Assembly (NCBI GenBank): GCA_025617745.1
Contig: CM046855.1
Coordinates: forward strand, 19,830,682 to 19,894,681
Origin: Heliocidaris erythrogramma
Lineage: Eukaryota; Echinodermata; Echinoidea; Camarodonta; Echinometridae
Length of the DNA stretch: 64,000 nucleotides
Reading direction: 5' to 3'
Numbering within the stretch: the first letter of the stretch is position 1; the number at the start of each line of letters is the position of its first letter. The notes under the pieces were generated by a model. That model saw only the letters and a program-made list of their open reading frames with translations. It was not told the DNA's origin and made no database searches. The position numbers and the translations under genes are program-made. This document shows positions 44,938 to 58,577 of this stretch, piece by piece.

Positions 44938-46225
44938 GCTGCTTAAAAGTGTCTGTCTTGATTTCTTTATTCCGAAATAAGACAAATGTATGCTTTTTAG
45001 CCTAATTTGCTGACAAAAACTTGTCTGCAGATATAGAATTCCACTTTTGCTTAGAAGAGAAGCCGAAAGTATTAAATGAAATAGAGATCCTAGCGTGAGG
45101 TGTACGATGATTACTCGTTCGGGATGTGAACTGTTTGTTAGAGTCGTTCCATCTTTAAATGGCATCTTCTCGATCCTGATGATTTTTTCTTGTAGTTAAA
45201 ACCGTCCTTGGATATCCCAGGTGGTTGAAGCAATAAATCTTTAACTTAAACATTCCTGGTAAAAAAAAAAAAGAGAGAAAAAGTGACAATCACTAAAATA
45301 ATCAGTCTGATCATGATGATCTGTGCAGGTCATATATTAATTCTTTTGGAATGGTGTATTCTAGTCCATGAATTCATGAGGAATGCTACTAAACAACATT
45401 TGCTCAAGAGTCAAGTTAATGGGAGTATTCCACAAGTACTAAACATGTAGACTGCAATAATTTAATTTGTTTAGCATTTCATTATCTCTTCAGTTGAATA
45501 TTGTTTTCCTTCTGATACTTGTAACTCACAAGTTACAACATGTTCATGTTGTAAGAAACTTATCAAACAATCATGACAATGGATCATCATCAAAAATTCA
45601 AGGTCTAAATACTGACATAGCTCTCTTTATGAAACTTATTACCTTGAAAATGGTTCATAACCATGATAACACCTGGTCACTGCTGGTCCGGCAAGTTACC
45701 CTTCATTATCCACACATCATCACATGTTCACACTGGCAGCACTCTGACATAACTACACAGTCCTTCACATCAAGCCATCATTTAGATCTCGATCTTTTAA
45801 CTTTTAATAGACCTCTAACATTGTAACAAGTCCAACGTCTTACTAACGCCAGTACTAGTAACGCCACTGGCACCAGCGCCAGTATTTCAGTAACGCCAAT
45901 TTCAATCACTCACGAGTTACAATTAACAGGAATGTATTGTAAGAAACTTACCAATAATACGTAGTTACCTAGACAAAATACTTATTTACCCGTTGCAATA
46001 GACATAATAATGATGAAAATTATTTTAGTACTGTAAAGTGTAATAATTGCCGTGAAAATGCTAGTCCAATACAACCGCATCATTACTGCAGTTTTTAATA
46101 CACGTATTTACACGAATTACGAATCGTAGTAGTACTAGTACAGGTACTAGAGACGACGCGACCGGCATGTGCTATGAATAGAAACGGGGATTTCCAAACT
46201 CATTAGCCTGATGACAAGGCTTTTG
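44938..46225. other. upstream region of TRAF3-type gene
   Basis: Frame open from 45165 to the chosen ATG without conserved content, so probably 5' UTR. Further upstream, AT-rich sequence and short agtaacgcca repeats at 45845-45895. Promoter not located. Confidence 0.45.
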
Positions 46226-46271
46226 ATGTACGCCTAGACCACAGAACTCCAAAGGAGTTCTGTGGCCTAGA
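46226..46271. repeat. short perfect-loop hairpin
   Basis: ctagaccacagaactcc, loop aaa, ggagttctgtggcctag: 17-bp arms with one mismatch. Confidence 0.6.
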
Positions 46272-46573
46272 CTAGTGACTGAGGCATGGTACAGTGCCAG
46301 TGGGTCGAGGGAGAATTAGCGCTGGTCACTTGATATTATTATGTTAAAAATGGGTTTTTATCATCATTTGATTATGATTTTGCATAGATGCTTTCTGTTT
46401 TTTATACTTAGATGTACTGGTGACTAGGCTAACTTGCCCCAATACAAAAAGTAATCATTCTGAATTATATGTACATAATTTCAGGCGTAAATATTCAAAT
46501 TTGAATGAAGAGCGCCGCTAAACCTAAAACAACAACAACAACAAAAGATAGACTACGAAGCTAGCCTACTAGT

Positions 46574-46758
46574 CAGGGGCCTGGGAGCCGGGGGTGGGGG
46601 GTGCGGAGGGTGCTGCAGCACCCCCTGCAATTTGGTGCACCCCCTAGAAGGCTGAGGATGCTGGGGGTGCTGTAGCTAAAAAGTAGTTAAAAAGAGACCC
46701 TAAAACGCTGAGGACCTTTTGCTCACAGCACCCCAGTAACAAATCGTTGAGGCCCCTG
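46574..46758. mobile_element. hAT-like MITE with 8-bp target duplication
   Basis: Ends CAGGGGCC and GGCCCCTG; direct flanking repeat CTACTAGT at 46566-46573 and 46759-46766. CAGGGG ends and an 8-bp duplication are diagnostic of hAT-superfamily elements. 185 bp, non-coding; part of the sequence recurs at 22605-22680. Confidence 0.85.
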
Positions 46759-47282
46759 CTACTAGTAGGCCTAGTAGTCCAGCAGATTGGTAAAGAAAAT
46801 CGAAGGCAGTATGTTTATCAGCGAGGTGTAATTAAGAGAGATTCCCTGGTTTAATCTCCCTGATTTTACAAGCAGAATATCTCTAATGTAGGGTCACTTC
46901 GTTTCATTATGGCCATCATAATTATTCAAAATGACCCGACTGGTCTATTTCAAGATGTGGGTATTTGCATTAGGTTCATGCAGCTGCATGTGTCTCGAAG
47001 CTTATCTTATAGGTATAAAAGTTATAGTTATAAAATGTTGGATTTTTTGTCTAAAATAGACACAATGAAACAAAGGGACAAAGTATATCTTACAGGCCTA
47101 ATGCCTGAATAATTTAACTAGTTGGGAATTTCATTTCCAATATTGCCATCAAATTAAAAAATACTGTAGGCCTATAACTGTTGAAATGTAATTTGCATCT
47201 GATAATTTTGCATTTAGGCATAAAGCATCAAAATGCAAAATGGTTAATATGCAAAAGAATTATGTATTCAGGCTCTCCTTCT

Positions 47283-47779
47283 TTAAAGGGACAGCCAACC
47301 TTAATGAAAGAAAGCAGAAAAATCAGAGAAGTAGATTGTTTAAACGAAATCGGACAAGCAATATGAAAGTTGTAATCCCTATACAAAGTTGAATTTCAAA
47401 TTGGCCGAACCGGTAATATCACTGTGATGTAGCGGCGGACAACTCTCCAATTTGTTCCGACACATAAAATGACTAAAATGTATTACTAAACTATGTATTT
47501 AGTAGTGCCCCGAGGGAAAAGGGGCTTATGAGAAAAAAAGAAAATAAATGACGGTGTATACGACAAAATCGAGAGTTGACCGCGGGAATACCTCACAGTC
47601 AACTGACCCAACTGCCAATTTGAACTTCACATACATTTGGTGAAATCATTTCTCAAACATTGATAACTTTCTTATTCTTGTTTCCGATTTCTTTAAAACT
47701 TTCATCATCATGTTTCTCTTTTTTTCTTCTTCTCATTTTACACAAATAAACTTATTACAAAGTTTGGATTGCCCTTTAA
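47283..47779. mobile_element. palindromic TTAA element (MITE)
   Basis: TTAAAGGGACAGCCAACCTT at the left and ttggattgccctttaa at the right, with inner arms close to those of 42918-43631 (gcggacaactctcc, aactttcttattc). Same family, different subfamily at the ends. Confidence 0.68.
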
Positions 47780-48825
47780 TAGGTGTTGCCGATGTTTAAG
47801 AATACAGCTATTAATTGGCATCTTTATAAATCTTACGTTGTCTAGGTTGTTTCTTAAGGACATATCAGTTTTGTCTTTTTTTCAATATGACCACGAAGAT
47901 GAAAAAGAGGAAAGTGCAGGTTTATGACTTAGTTGTTTTGCATGTGATTACAGTTTATTTTGGCATATCGCATAAGACGAGTATTTTTGGCTTCACGAAT
48001 AACTCTTCACTGATAAGAGAAACATGTTTTAAATCACGGTTAGATAATTTTCTTTTTATAGAAATTTCCAGTAAATCAGTACTAAATACACTTTTATACC
48101 ACGGCTTCCAGATACAACGTAAACTTTAAAATGCCGGAGTCACATGCATTTAAATCATGCAAAACGGAGGCCATTTTGAATGTGACGTCCATCTTGATGA
48201 AATGAAGTGACCCAACGATTCTGCCTATAATAACCAGCTTGCAAAATAGCTTTGTTTTAAAGCCCAAACTGTTAATTACATGCAAGAAGGCATTTCAACA
48301 CTCTCTTTGGCAGCTATTTTGCATTTTGTTGAATTTGGCCAACCTCTCACGGTGAGGGAATTGTCTCGAATGGACCGTCGATGTGGCCTGCTAAAGTGGG
48401 CTTTTATATAACCTTGCTTTCAAAATGGTTGTCTATACCATTATAAATCAGAAACAAAGATTTGAAAAAATATATGTTGCAAGTTGATAATTTTGGGCGT
48501 TTTGGGGCCTTTTTTTGTCATAATGGGCACATGCGCCACATGTCTCATTGATTTCAAAGACGTCATATCAACATTACTGATCACAATTAGAAAATTTTTA
48601 CTTATATTCAACAAATCAATGACTTTATAATATTTTGATATTATAGGATGGCCCTTTATTTGAAAATGGGCACATCAAGCATTTGTCTGATTTTAGAGGC
48701 CGGGAGACATTACACATTTCATTATATCAAACTAGATTTGACTGCATCAACTTTGAAGGAAAAAGACCCTGAAAGGGCCAATTTGAAGAAAAAAATGGGC
48801 ACAACAGGCCCCAGGGCCCTAATTT
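47780..48825. other. no gene seen
   Basis: Moderately AT-rich unique sequence without recognisable protein; runs into the (TTC)n tract. Confidence 0.5.
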
Positions 48826-49029
48826 CTTCTTCTTCTTCTTCTTTTTCTTCTTCTTCTTCTTCTCCTTCTTCTTCTCTCCTCCGTCCCCCTCCTTCTTCTT
48901 TTTCTTCTTCTTCTTCTTCTTCTTCTTCTTTTTTTTTCCTTTTCTTCTTCTTCTTCTTCTTCTTTTTTTCCTTTTCTTCTTCTTCTTCTTCTTCTTCTTC
49001 TCCTTTTTTTTTCTTCTTCTTCTTCTTCT
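48826..49029 (+). repeat. (TTC)n microsatellite
   Basis: About 200 bp of TTC/CTT repeat with scattered C and T interruptions. Long frames in it are repeat artefacts. Confidence 0.95.
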
Positions 49030-49772
49030 AACATTGTCTAAGTTTGCATATTATGCATTGCATGGAGTGGCGTAATGAGCCAAAAATTTTGAGGGGGCTG
49101 ATCCAGTATAAGAACTGAAATTGTAAGAATAACATGAAAATTAATTTCGCACATAATTATAAACGCCCTTGGTAAAAAAAATATTCTTTTTTGCGACCGA
49201 GCCGGAAAATTTAACGTTTTGTAGTTTGAAACTTTTCATCTAACACTATGGTGATAGGCAACAATAACTCGTCATTAAGACAATTTTATATGAATTTCAA
49301 TTTAAGGGGACGATTCCTCTCTACCTATGTAATAAATAGTTAAATATATTTTCTTTAATCTAAAGTTTACGTGTATTAAACGAGGGACCGGAGCGACCGA
49401 GCAAGAGAATATTTCCATTAATGAACAGTTAAACTTTGCATTCTAGAGTACTCCATAGTCTATATATTGTAGCCTTAACTCATTATTTACTATATTTTTC
49501 ATGTTTTTCCAGATATCCGGGGGACGTGTCACCCAGTCCATTCTCCCGAACTGCGCACCTGCTTACAATAATATCTCACATTATAATTATTTCAAATATC
49601 TTCCCTCAGTTTTGAAAGAAATATCATGATAGTGTATAAGCCTATTATAAAGGGGGCTGGTTTGGGTATAAGAGGAAAGCTCCCCTCCTTTAATAAGAAA
49701 ATTGTGATAAAACAAAATCGTGCATGCAAAATAGGCATGTAATGTATATGAAAGGAGAGATATTAAGAAACT

Positions 49773-52463
49773 CATTGAGGCCTGTACGGCATCCGCGTCC
49801 ATGAAAACGAGTTAAAAGGGTTGTTTTTTCAACACCAAACGGGTAACCCGGGTATCTCGTTTAGGGTATCAAAAACAGGAAAATTCTGAAAAAAGGGTAT
49901 CAAATTCACGAGTGATGAGAAAAGATCCTCGAAAAGGGTAGAAAATTTAAATTTGACAGTATTCGAGAGCCGGTCAGGAGCCCAACGAACAGTTGGATGA
50001 TTTATGCTTAATAATCTGTCAATAATCTCGGGAATCTTCATTATTAGTATAGTCTGTTTGGTCTATTTTCGGTGGGATTGGGCTTTTTTCACTCGAATTC
50101 GATGAAATATTTCTGTTTTTACGCGGGTTTTCGCCCCGGTTTTGGCGAGATTTTCGCGGTTTGGTGTTTTGTGCTATGGTTTTGTAAACGAACATACGAT
50201 GACCCACAGATTTCATATTACCCTTCTGCCGTCCACAAACTGGTTAAGTTATTTGACTTTATTTGACCTTTTTTTCATTAAAAAAAAACAAACTTTGGGA
50301 TGCTCTAAAATGGCGGTTTTATAGACAGATTTTTGAAAAAGTCCCTGGAGTGGGAGGTGAATACCCCTTCCCACACCCTACCCCGCTCGCTCGCTTCGCT
50401 CAGTGGGCGGCACTTGGAGGGGGCGTAGAAAACGCAAAGGAGAGAAAGAAAAAAGGGGGAAATGAAGAATCTGCAGGGTAAATGCACAAGGTTTGAAATG
50501 CGAAAATTTTGACCCCCCCCCCCCCCCCCCCTCGCAAAAAAGCAGTATCATATTTATCCGTTCCCTGTTCTACCACGTACATATAGTTTTAAAACACAAA
50601 ACAAACATGAAACGAAAAGAAAAATAAGGACACGGGAGGAGTATTCTAAAATCGTCCTTATAGATGAGCCATGCGGGTATGTATGCATATAACATCTGAA
50701 GCGGGGGATGGGGGCTGAAGCCCTCTTCCCCGAGAATATAACAATTTTCCTGCATTCGGGAACCGCCATCTCATTTCCGGGCAGTGAAATCTTAATCGAA
50801 ATTTTATATCTCAGATCAGATGATCTAAATTAGCACATTTCGATGACGAAATTAGATTTTCACGATTCTAAAGTGTCAATTTATTGCTTGCAAGCTTCGC
50901 CCGCTCACTAAATCGAAAAGCTATAGAAAGCTAATACACAATGTATTCGGGCAATTGAGACGTACGTGAGTCCCATACGTCTTTATGTGTAATACTCAGT
51001 GGCCCGCGACATAATTTAACAAATATTTCTGCCCTCCTGACAAAATAATTAAGAACCCATGGGCTTAAAGGGTTCAAAATTAAAAAAAATGGATGGCTTT
51101 GATCGTTATAATTATCATGTAAGTTTCATATGACTCCTGCTAAATATTGCGCCCAATATAGGATAAAGTGTATAAAACAGCATTTGCAAAGGTTCAACTT
51201 TTGAAAGAAATCTCAATTGTAGGTATAGCCTTGCTGCATTTCTCGACTCTTTCTCAAGCCTGTATAGGTTTTCCGTTAGTTTTGCTCCCGATTTTAGAAG
51301 TGAGTGAATAGCAAACCGTTTATCAATGCATAAAATTCGAGCTTCTCTACCGCTCAATGCGGTGGTCAACTGCAAAATTTCCTGGGTAAAATGCACAAGA
51401 AATTCCGTTTTTTTAGAGTTAAAAATTGAAAAATTTGCTGCTCGGTAGCTTTGCTCCCTCGCTAACGTAGAAAAGTTTGGGCACTCGGGGGGGGGGCTTC
51501 ATTTTTTGCCTCAGGCGCCAAAATCCCGAGATACGCCACTGGCTTCGCTCCCTCGCCGGTCATCCCCCCCCCCCCCCCAATCGTGAACACGGATCGACAA
51601 CCCTGGTACAGACCATTTTCTTTTCATCATTCAACATAGTTCTGCCGTAGGAGTGCATGTTTTCTTTTATTTCATCATTAATTGAGTATCATATGATTCT
51701 TGTAGCTAGTGTACAAAATGATGTGTTTCAAATTTTGCTGAAATAGAAATACATAGTATTGATCTTATGTAATAAAGTGTATAGCAATTGTCTTTAATTT
51801 ATCACATGTACATGTATATCACAACTCTAAGAAATATAAACATTTCAAAAGGCTTGGGGTAGGCCTAATATTGTTCATAAAATATATGCCATCTTGTCAA
51901 TTTAGTTTTTTGTGACTGATCCATGGATGTAGTGTTGAAGTTTGTGTGCATACGGTTTTTTTCAAATCATCAAGTTCTGCAAGTGTTTACATGAATATCC
52001 TCATGGCCATGCATGTTTATCATTGAATTTGAATGAGTGTTTTTTTGTTGTACCCCCTCCCTATCTTTTCATTTGTTCGTGTTGTGAAATGTCCCAATAC
52101 TAGCTTTATAAACTAGCAAAATAAGCGGTATCTGAAAATCTTCCCGTGGATATTTTTTCATAGATTAATCCAAAGAGGTTCTTTTCTATTCTTTCAATAA
52201 AAACATCATTCTGTAAGCCTGTGTTCCAAAGTAAATATTTGCCTTTAACTCTTCCTTTTAAACAAAATAAGGTCCAAGAAGAACCAATCCTCGAATAGGG
52301 TGTACAATACTTTGCAAAATCTAAAAAATCCCTGTTAAGGATCTGAATATCTGAAAATTGTCGCAGATTTCCCTGAATAGGGTATCAAATATCTTCCACT
52401 AAAATCCTCGATTAGGGTGCTTTTCAGAAAGTCACGGACGCGGATGCCGTACAGGCCTCAATG
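49773..52463. mobile_element. 2.7-kb segment bounded by 32-bp inverted repeats
   Basis: cattgaggcctgtacggcat... at 49773-49804 pairs with 52432-52463 with one mismatch. Just inside each end are related words (agggtatcaaa; tcctcgaa/tcctcgat...agggt). No transposase frame seen inside; no clear target duplication. May be a non-autonomous transposon containing other repeats. Confidence 0.5.
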
Positions 52464-52483
52464 GTTACATTGTAACTGGTAAG

Positions 52484-52520
52484 GCGCTATATAAGAAACA
52501 GCTATTATTATTATTATTAA
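52484..52520 (+). mobile_element. SINE 3' tail remnant
   Basis: GGCGCTATATAAG followed by (ATT)n, the 3'-end pattern of tRNA SINEs. Starts about 20 bp after a terminal inverted repeat ends. No head visible. Confidence 0.5.
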
Positions 52521-53235
52521 TATCCTCTCCCCGCCCCCCCCCCCCCCCCAAAAAAAAAAGGGGGAAAAAATATGTTATGTTCTATATGAAGTAAATGAAT
52601 AGCGCCATCTTGTGTGTAATTTTTTTTTTTAATTTAAATTATTTTTTAAGGGGATTCCCACCAACCATCCATCTCGATACCACCAACGAACTCAATACCC
52701 GATCCATAAAACTACTCTGAAATTTGATACTATATATACCAACCGAATCGAATATAAATCAACATATGTATCTTTTTAGTGCATATAGTGAATAACTTCT
52801 ACCTTAAAAATATAAAATGAAATGGATTTGCATATTGATGAAACGGTGTAGAAGTAATGAAAAAATGTTTTTGGAGTGGAAAAGAAGAGAGAAAAAAAAT
52901 ATATAAATTGGGGAAAGGCAGACAATAAATATCCCTTTTGAGATTTTCATATTCAGGTTATGGATAAGTAATACTACAAATGATTTGACTGATTTTTAAG
53001 ATTATAATTTTTCAGCCTTATCGGGCTCCCAGATCACAGCATGAATGGTGAACATGAAATTACTTCTATATCCATCTATAAATATATGCCATTATAGTTC
53101 CTGGACATACACAGCTAAAATAAACAAACAGCAATATCCATCAGTAACAAGCATTCCATGTTTTGATCTCAAATAGCTTAAGTATGTATATAGACACAGT
53201 GGACGATGGGGGGGGGGGGACCTCAGAAGACACAT

Positions 53236-53352
53236 GTGAGAGCGAGAGAGAAAGAGAGAAAGAGAGTGATAGAGAGAGAGAGAGGGAGAGGGGAGAGATA
53301 GAGGGGGGGGGGGGCAGAGGGAGGGAGAGAGAGAGAGAGAGAGAGGGAGAGA
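53236..53352 (+). repeat. (GA)n microsatellite with G runs
   Basis: GAGA repeats broken by a G run at about 53303; another G run at 53378-53388. Confidence 0.92.
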
Positions 53353-53871
53353 TATACAGAAGGACAGAAAGAGTTGGAGGGGGGGGGCGGGTGCGTTGGT
53401 TACTCACCAGATCCAAATGCTTAAGAAACATGTTTACTGGTAGGCTATATAGCTATTAAGATATTCCAAATAAAGTACTCCTTTTGCAAAGATGACTCAA
53501 TCACAGATCACAGATATTCCATCGGCTGCTTGAATTGCAGGCACAGACATGTTACTCTCACAGAGCGTTGTGAGCAAAAATGGTTACTACAAGGCTAAAC
53601 AAGAGAAATTTTTTTGTGGGGATTCCCACCAATTTATTCTAGAGTGTATATATAAGGAACGGCTTCACATTCACGCATCACAAAATTTGCTATGCAATAT
53701 CACCACCTTTATACTGCATATACATTTAATTTGTAAGTATATTAGTTTAGTATACAACACTAAGGTAGCTGTTACGCCCAATTACAGTAGAAAAAATATA
53801 TATCCAATTCAATGCTATTGAGAGAAGATCGATCTTGTTATGAACATATCGGATCATTTCAGAAGTTAAAA

Positions 53872-53950
53872 TCGTGTGTTGAGAGCCAGAAGGGCGTTAA
53901 CTCGTATGCTTTAACACAGAGTTAACGCCCTTCTGGCTCTCAACACACGA
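53872..53950. mobile_element. hairpin element, copy 2 (perfect 31-bp arms)
   Basis: 53872-53902 and 53920-53950 are perfect reverse complements around the 17-nt loop cgtatgctttaacacag. Right arm and part of the loop are identical to copy 1 at 32632-32710. No coding content. Confidence 0.75.
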
Positions 53951-54366
53951 AATTATCTTTGCACGAATCGTCATATTTGTTTACCAGCAATAATACAACA
54001 AAATGATATGTTACTCAAGTGAGTGCTGCCGGGAAGGGGGGGGGGGGGGACCCAACTGTATGACAACAAGATCAATCAAGGAAAATAGGAAAAATAACAT
54101 TTTTTTCTCTCTATTCATTTGTCAAACCAGTGCCCCCTTCCTCCCATGATACAATGTGACCCCACAATGGCTGAACCCATTTTCAGTTGTTTTCCTTCAT
54201 GTTTCTTCGGCTTCCGTTCTTATCCAAACATAATATCCGATTCGGTTTAGGGGTATGCTTATCAAAATTCTATGATAATTATGAGCTTGTGAATATCATT
54301 TTCCACGCCCACATTTTGGACTCTTCCCTGGACTCCTTTCTTCTTCTACATGCACTCCACAGATTG

Positions 54367-54402
54367 GATTTGGCGCTATATAAGTTACATTTATTATTAT
54401 TA
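54367..54402 (+). mobile_element. SINE 3' tail remnant
   Basis: GGCGCTATATAAG, then ATT repeats, matching the tail seen at 52484. No recognisable tRNA-like head nearby. Confidence 0.45.
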
Positions 54403-55779
54403 GTAGGAGTATTCCCCATCACTTCCGTTTTGTTTTTGTTCGCTTTTTACCGATTTAGTGGGAAGGGGGGGGGGGGGGGTAGGCCATAACATTCTTTTGA
54501 CCCGTTCTCAGGAAGTTGTTGCTAATAATGCCTATACGTGGGAGATAGCATGTGGCTGTCAGCCAGATAAAACGCACAACGTGAGTGCGGCGATCATGGG
54601 GAATCCCCAAATGAGGCATTATACATGTTTAGTCTTGATTCCATCCTTCAATGTCTCGCGTGTTTTATTGAGTGTTGTTCCACGGAGTGCTCCACAGTAA
54701 TTTGGAGATTTATGGAAAATTCTAATCAAGTCTCCATGACCATCTTGATATTCGATGAGGCCAAAATATTAATGTATGGGCCTATATTCAATGGTATTTT
54801 GATAACATTGGTGATATATTAATTTCGACAACGGTCTCACTGAAGAAGAATTCACCCAAAGACGTAGAGGCAAAATTTTGCAAGGATGACGACGTCTCTT
54901 TCCGAAATATCATCTTCCCGTTTCTCCGTTTGTGATCAAGCAATAAACTGACACTTTATGATAGTGAAAATACAAATTCGTTACTAGAATGCATTTTAAT
55001 AAATTACAAATAGGCGGTAATTGCCCTGCACGTAATGGAAATTTAAATCTTTTCGAAGGAAGGGGGCGGGCTGAAGCTTCTATCTCCACACCTCTTATTC
55101 GCCCGCGAATCAACCCTTTATATAAAGGTGACCAAGTAGGAACAGGAAATTCAGAAGACTAATTAAAAGGCGTTGCTTTTTTTTGGGGGGGGGGTGGGGC
55201 GAGGGGAGGGACGTGGGGAGGGACATTAAATACGAAAGTTAAGTTTGGTAAAAACGGTCATTGAGTGCGATGTCATAACTCAATTGTTTTTTTTTTTCAT
55301 ATCTAAATCAAAATATCTTCGTTTTCTATACAGTTTAATGATACAAAAGATTTTTCTGAGCTACATTATGGCTATATCTTTACATGTTCTGCCCCAAATT
55401 TTTGTTAAAAGGTGTCTTTTTCATTTAGAGGATTGAGAAAAGACCTACTTTATCCGACTTTTCTGACCCTTTCACTACTTGTTTCTCCATTTTTCTGCTT
55501 CCATGCACTAAATCCGACTTCCTATCAAGGGTTAATTCCCATAAAAATTCCTCAAAGAGACGCTAGCTTCAGGGATCAAACCTGAGGAGTATATTATTAC
55601 TTATATTATTACTTCTATTATTTAAAATTTCCCGATGATGAACCCCCGGAAAATGAATATTCGGATCACATCTTTAACAATTGTCCAGATTAACTAAATT
55701 TTGTATTTATTTTCTCCTTATTTTTTACATGTATATATGAAATACAATATAATATAATAATTCGTACTATATAATATAT

Positions 55780-57360
55780 AGTACGAAGTTGTCATTTATA
55801 AACTTAGTGAATGCATTATTGCAGTCGATGGATAAAGGCAAATTAACGCTAGGTATTTTTTATAGATTTTAAAAAAGCATTTGACACTATTGATCATAGA
55901 ATTCTTATAGAAAAGTTAGAACATTATGGCATACGAGGTATAGTATTACAATGGTTTCAAAGCTACCTATCAAATCGGTCACAAGTGTTACGTTACAAGG
56001 AAGAATTATCTAGTAATAGTGTGATATCGTGTGGTGTTCCCAAGGATCTGTCCTCGGGCCCACGTTATTTCTTTTATATATTAATGATTTGCCATGTTCC
56101 ACTAATTATTTTCAATTTCGAATGTTTGCAGATGATACAAATATGTTTCATACATAGAGGACAACGAGAAATAGACATGACTGAGATAAATGATAAATTA
56201 CAGCAATGTACAGCAATGGTGTATAGTTGTAAACTTGAATAAAACAAATTATATGTTCCTTAAAGGGCAAAGGCAAACTATTACCATAAGGGGTACCTTA
56301 AAACTTTCTGAAATAGAGTTGCTATAGCATCCTTTATTGGAATTCTTATTGATGAAAATTGGATGTGGAAAACCCAAATTCAAAATATTAATAAATGTAT
56401 TCGGAGGAAAATTGGTCTTCTCTTTACTTTAAGACATTATGTACCAAGGTACATTCGTATGCTCTTATATAAATCATTTATCCAGCCTCTCATGCTTTAT
56501 GGAATTGAAGTTTGGGGAAGTTGCTATAAAAGCCATTTAAATTGTATTTTTCTGGCACAGAAAATGGCTATGAGTGCTATTACTTTCTCCCCACTCAGGA
56601 CAAGTTCAAAGTAATTATTTGTAGACCTGGAAGTATTAAATATACAGAAGTTATTTCAGCTCTCAGTGTCAACATTTGTATATGATCTACAGAGAGGACA
56701 TTTACCACATTCATTAGAAGAATATTTTGATGTAATGAACCACGCATATAGAACTAGAAGGAAAGACAATTCATTGTTAAGACTAACAAAGTGCAATACA
56801 ACTCAAGGCACATTTGCTATTTCTTTTGTTGGGGCAAAACTCTGGAATGATCTACCCTTAAATATAAGAAAGGAAATGACAAGATTTTCCTTTCGCAAGA
56901 ACCTAAAAATTATTTTGTTGAACAAGGATTAATGTTAAGGTAGATGTAATAATTTCCTGACTTTGTATAATTTTACATTATTAAAGTATGAATAATCCGG
57001 TGAACCAAACTCGACTAGCACTTGTGCTAACTTTTGGTTCTCCCGTTAGCAACATTTTCAACTTCAAAGTTTCTGTATAATATAATAGTAAATCTTTTAC
57101 CGATATTTTTGACAATTCTATGAAGTATTTTGAGTCAAAATTATTTTTCGATCCTGAAAAAATAACTTGTTAATGTTGTCAGGTAATTCAAACTTAATTC
57201 CTGTTTTTTTCCTTCATATCTGTGTGTCATCTCTATCCATGTTTATAGTAAGTATTCTATACATATGACAATCTTTATGTTATGTATACATGTATTGTAA
57301 ATGTTTGTAAACATCAATTCATTCATGTAAATATGTTAATCAAATCAATCAATATATGTA
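55780..57360 (+). mobile_element. degenerate CR1/jockey-group LINE fragment
   Basis: Translation in shifting frames gives the RT core (DFKKAFDTIDHRIL, GIRGI..LQWFQSYLSNRSQ, a decayed CGVP..LSSGP and FADDTN) at 55870-56160, then thumb/C-terminal parts at 56363-56614 and 56666-56932 (AKLWNDLPLNIR). Several frameshifts and stops separate them, so it is a dead copy. The 3' end is marked by a short AATC-type repeat (ttaatcaaatcaatcaat) around 57335-57355, the tail style of CR1/L2 elements. It differs from the copy at 61165-63431 (TIDHRIL against LIDHKVL), so it is a separate family or much older. Confidence 0.8.
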
Positions 57361-58577
57361 TATATTTCTGTGACCATAATTTAAAGCTTCAAAATACATG
57401 CATTGTGTAAAGCTCAAGAACTTACTCTATGTAAAAAATATACTTCTGATGAAATTTAAGTCAGTATACAATTTTTCATTTATTATTTTCGTCTAGTACT
57501 ACTTCATTTCAGTGAACACAATCACTATTTATCGTTTTATGAGTGTATATCTATTCAGTGCATTTTTTTAGTTAGTTAAATCAATTTAGCTATATCCTCG
57601 TGCAAAAATATCGTGTTAAAAAAGGATTTATGATAAAAGCATCAGGGAATGTCCCTTTTTATCTTCGTCTACTTATAAACTGTCACATATCAAGGCTAAA
57701 AAAGCAAAACGAACAAGAAAACCCACACAGTGGGGAAATAAATCCACAGGGTGAAAAGGTATATTTTTGGTTAAAAAAACTTCCTTCGTTCGGTTTCCTT
57801 TTACAGCTAACTTTGGCTTGAATACCGATACAATGATAATTTTTGTTGAACAATGTAACAAGACAATTCCATTGAATCCTGGCAGTAAATAGTGACAAGA
57901 AACAAAGTGTGTGTGGGTGTTTGTGTATGCATGTGCGACCGAGAGAAAGAGAAAGAAAGAAAGGAAAATGAGGAAGGATAGATTCACACAGGAAAACTAG
58001 TGGGACATAGAATTAGATTATTTGTTGATAATGTTGATAATGTTGAATAAAGACATAACATTTGGAAAACAAAATCAGTCCTTATTAACAAAATACTATA
58101 ATTACACTTATACACTTGATTTATTAATATCAATAGATGACAGTTTCTTCTTAGGCATATAAATGCATTATTATACTATAGTAAACATAATTTCATATTG
58201 CATACACATTTTCTTTGAAAGTGACACTCAGTGGGGCCGATATGAGATAAAAAAAAGGATAACTGAATCTTGCAAAATTAAGAATATACTTAAAGCTGTT
58301 TTATAATGAATGTTAGATATTGCCCGGCCTTTATGTAGATAGCGTTCATCTAATCTTATTTCTAAGATGACTGTAATTTGACAGTCCTGGGAAAAACATG
58401 ACAAAATTGTAAGCCATGGAGGACTACACAAATTAATACTCGAGTACTACTAGTAATCCATTGGAGAAGCCACCCCAATGAGTCAATTCATATAAAATAT
58501 GAATCATACTTCATGCTTGGGTCATATCAATCACAAATAAGCAGTTGTATAAAAGCTAAGCAAACTAGAATATCACA
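57361..58577. other. no gene seen
   Basis: AT-rich, short frames only. Confidence 0.55.

Noticed and set aside
44938-45165. Upstream ATG giving a 76-residue N-terminal extension to the TRAF3-type protein
   Set aside because: No similarity to TRAF N-termini, hydrophobic and unlike the rest; the ATG at 44937 has good context.
48648-49034. 127-codon frame rich in Ser/Phe and an opposite frame of Glu/Arg
   Set aside because: Translation of the (TTC)n repeat.
53141-53459. Arg/Glu and Ser/Leu frames
   Set aside because: (GA)n microsatellite in two strands.
56363-56932. Two small plus-strand genes
   Set aside because: Fragments of one broken LINE ORF2.
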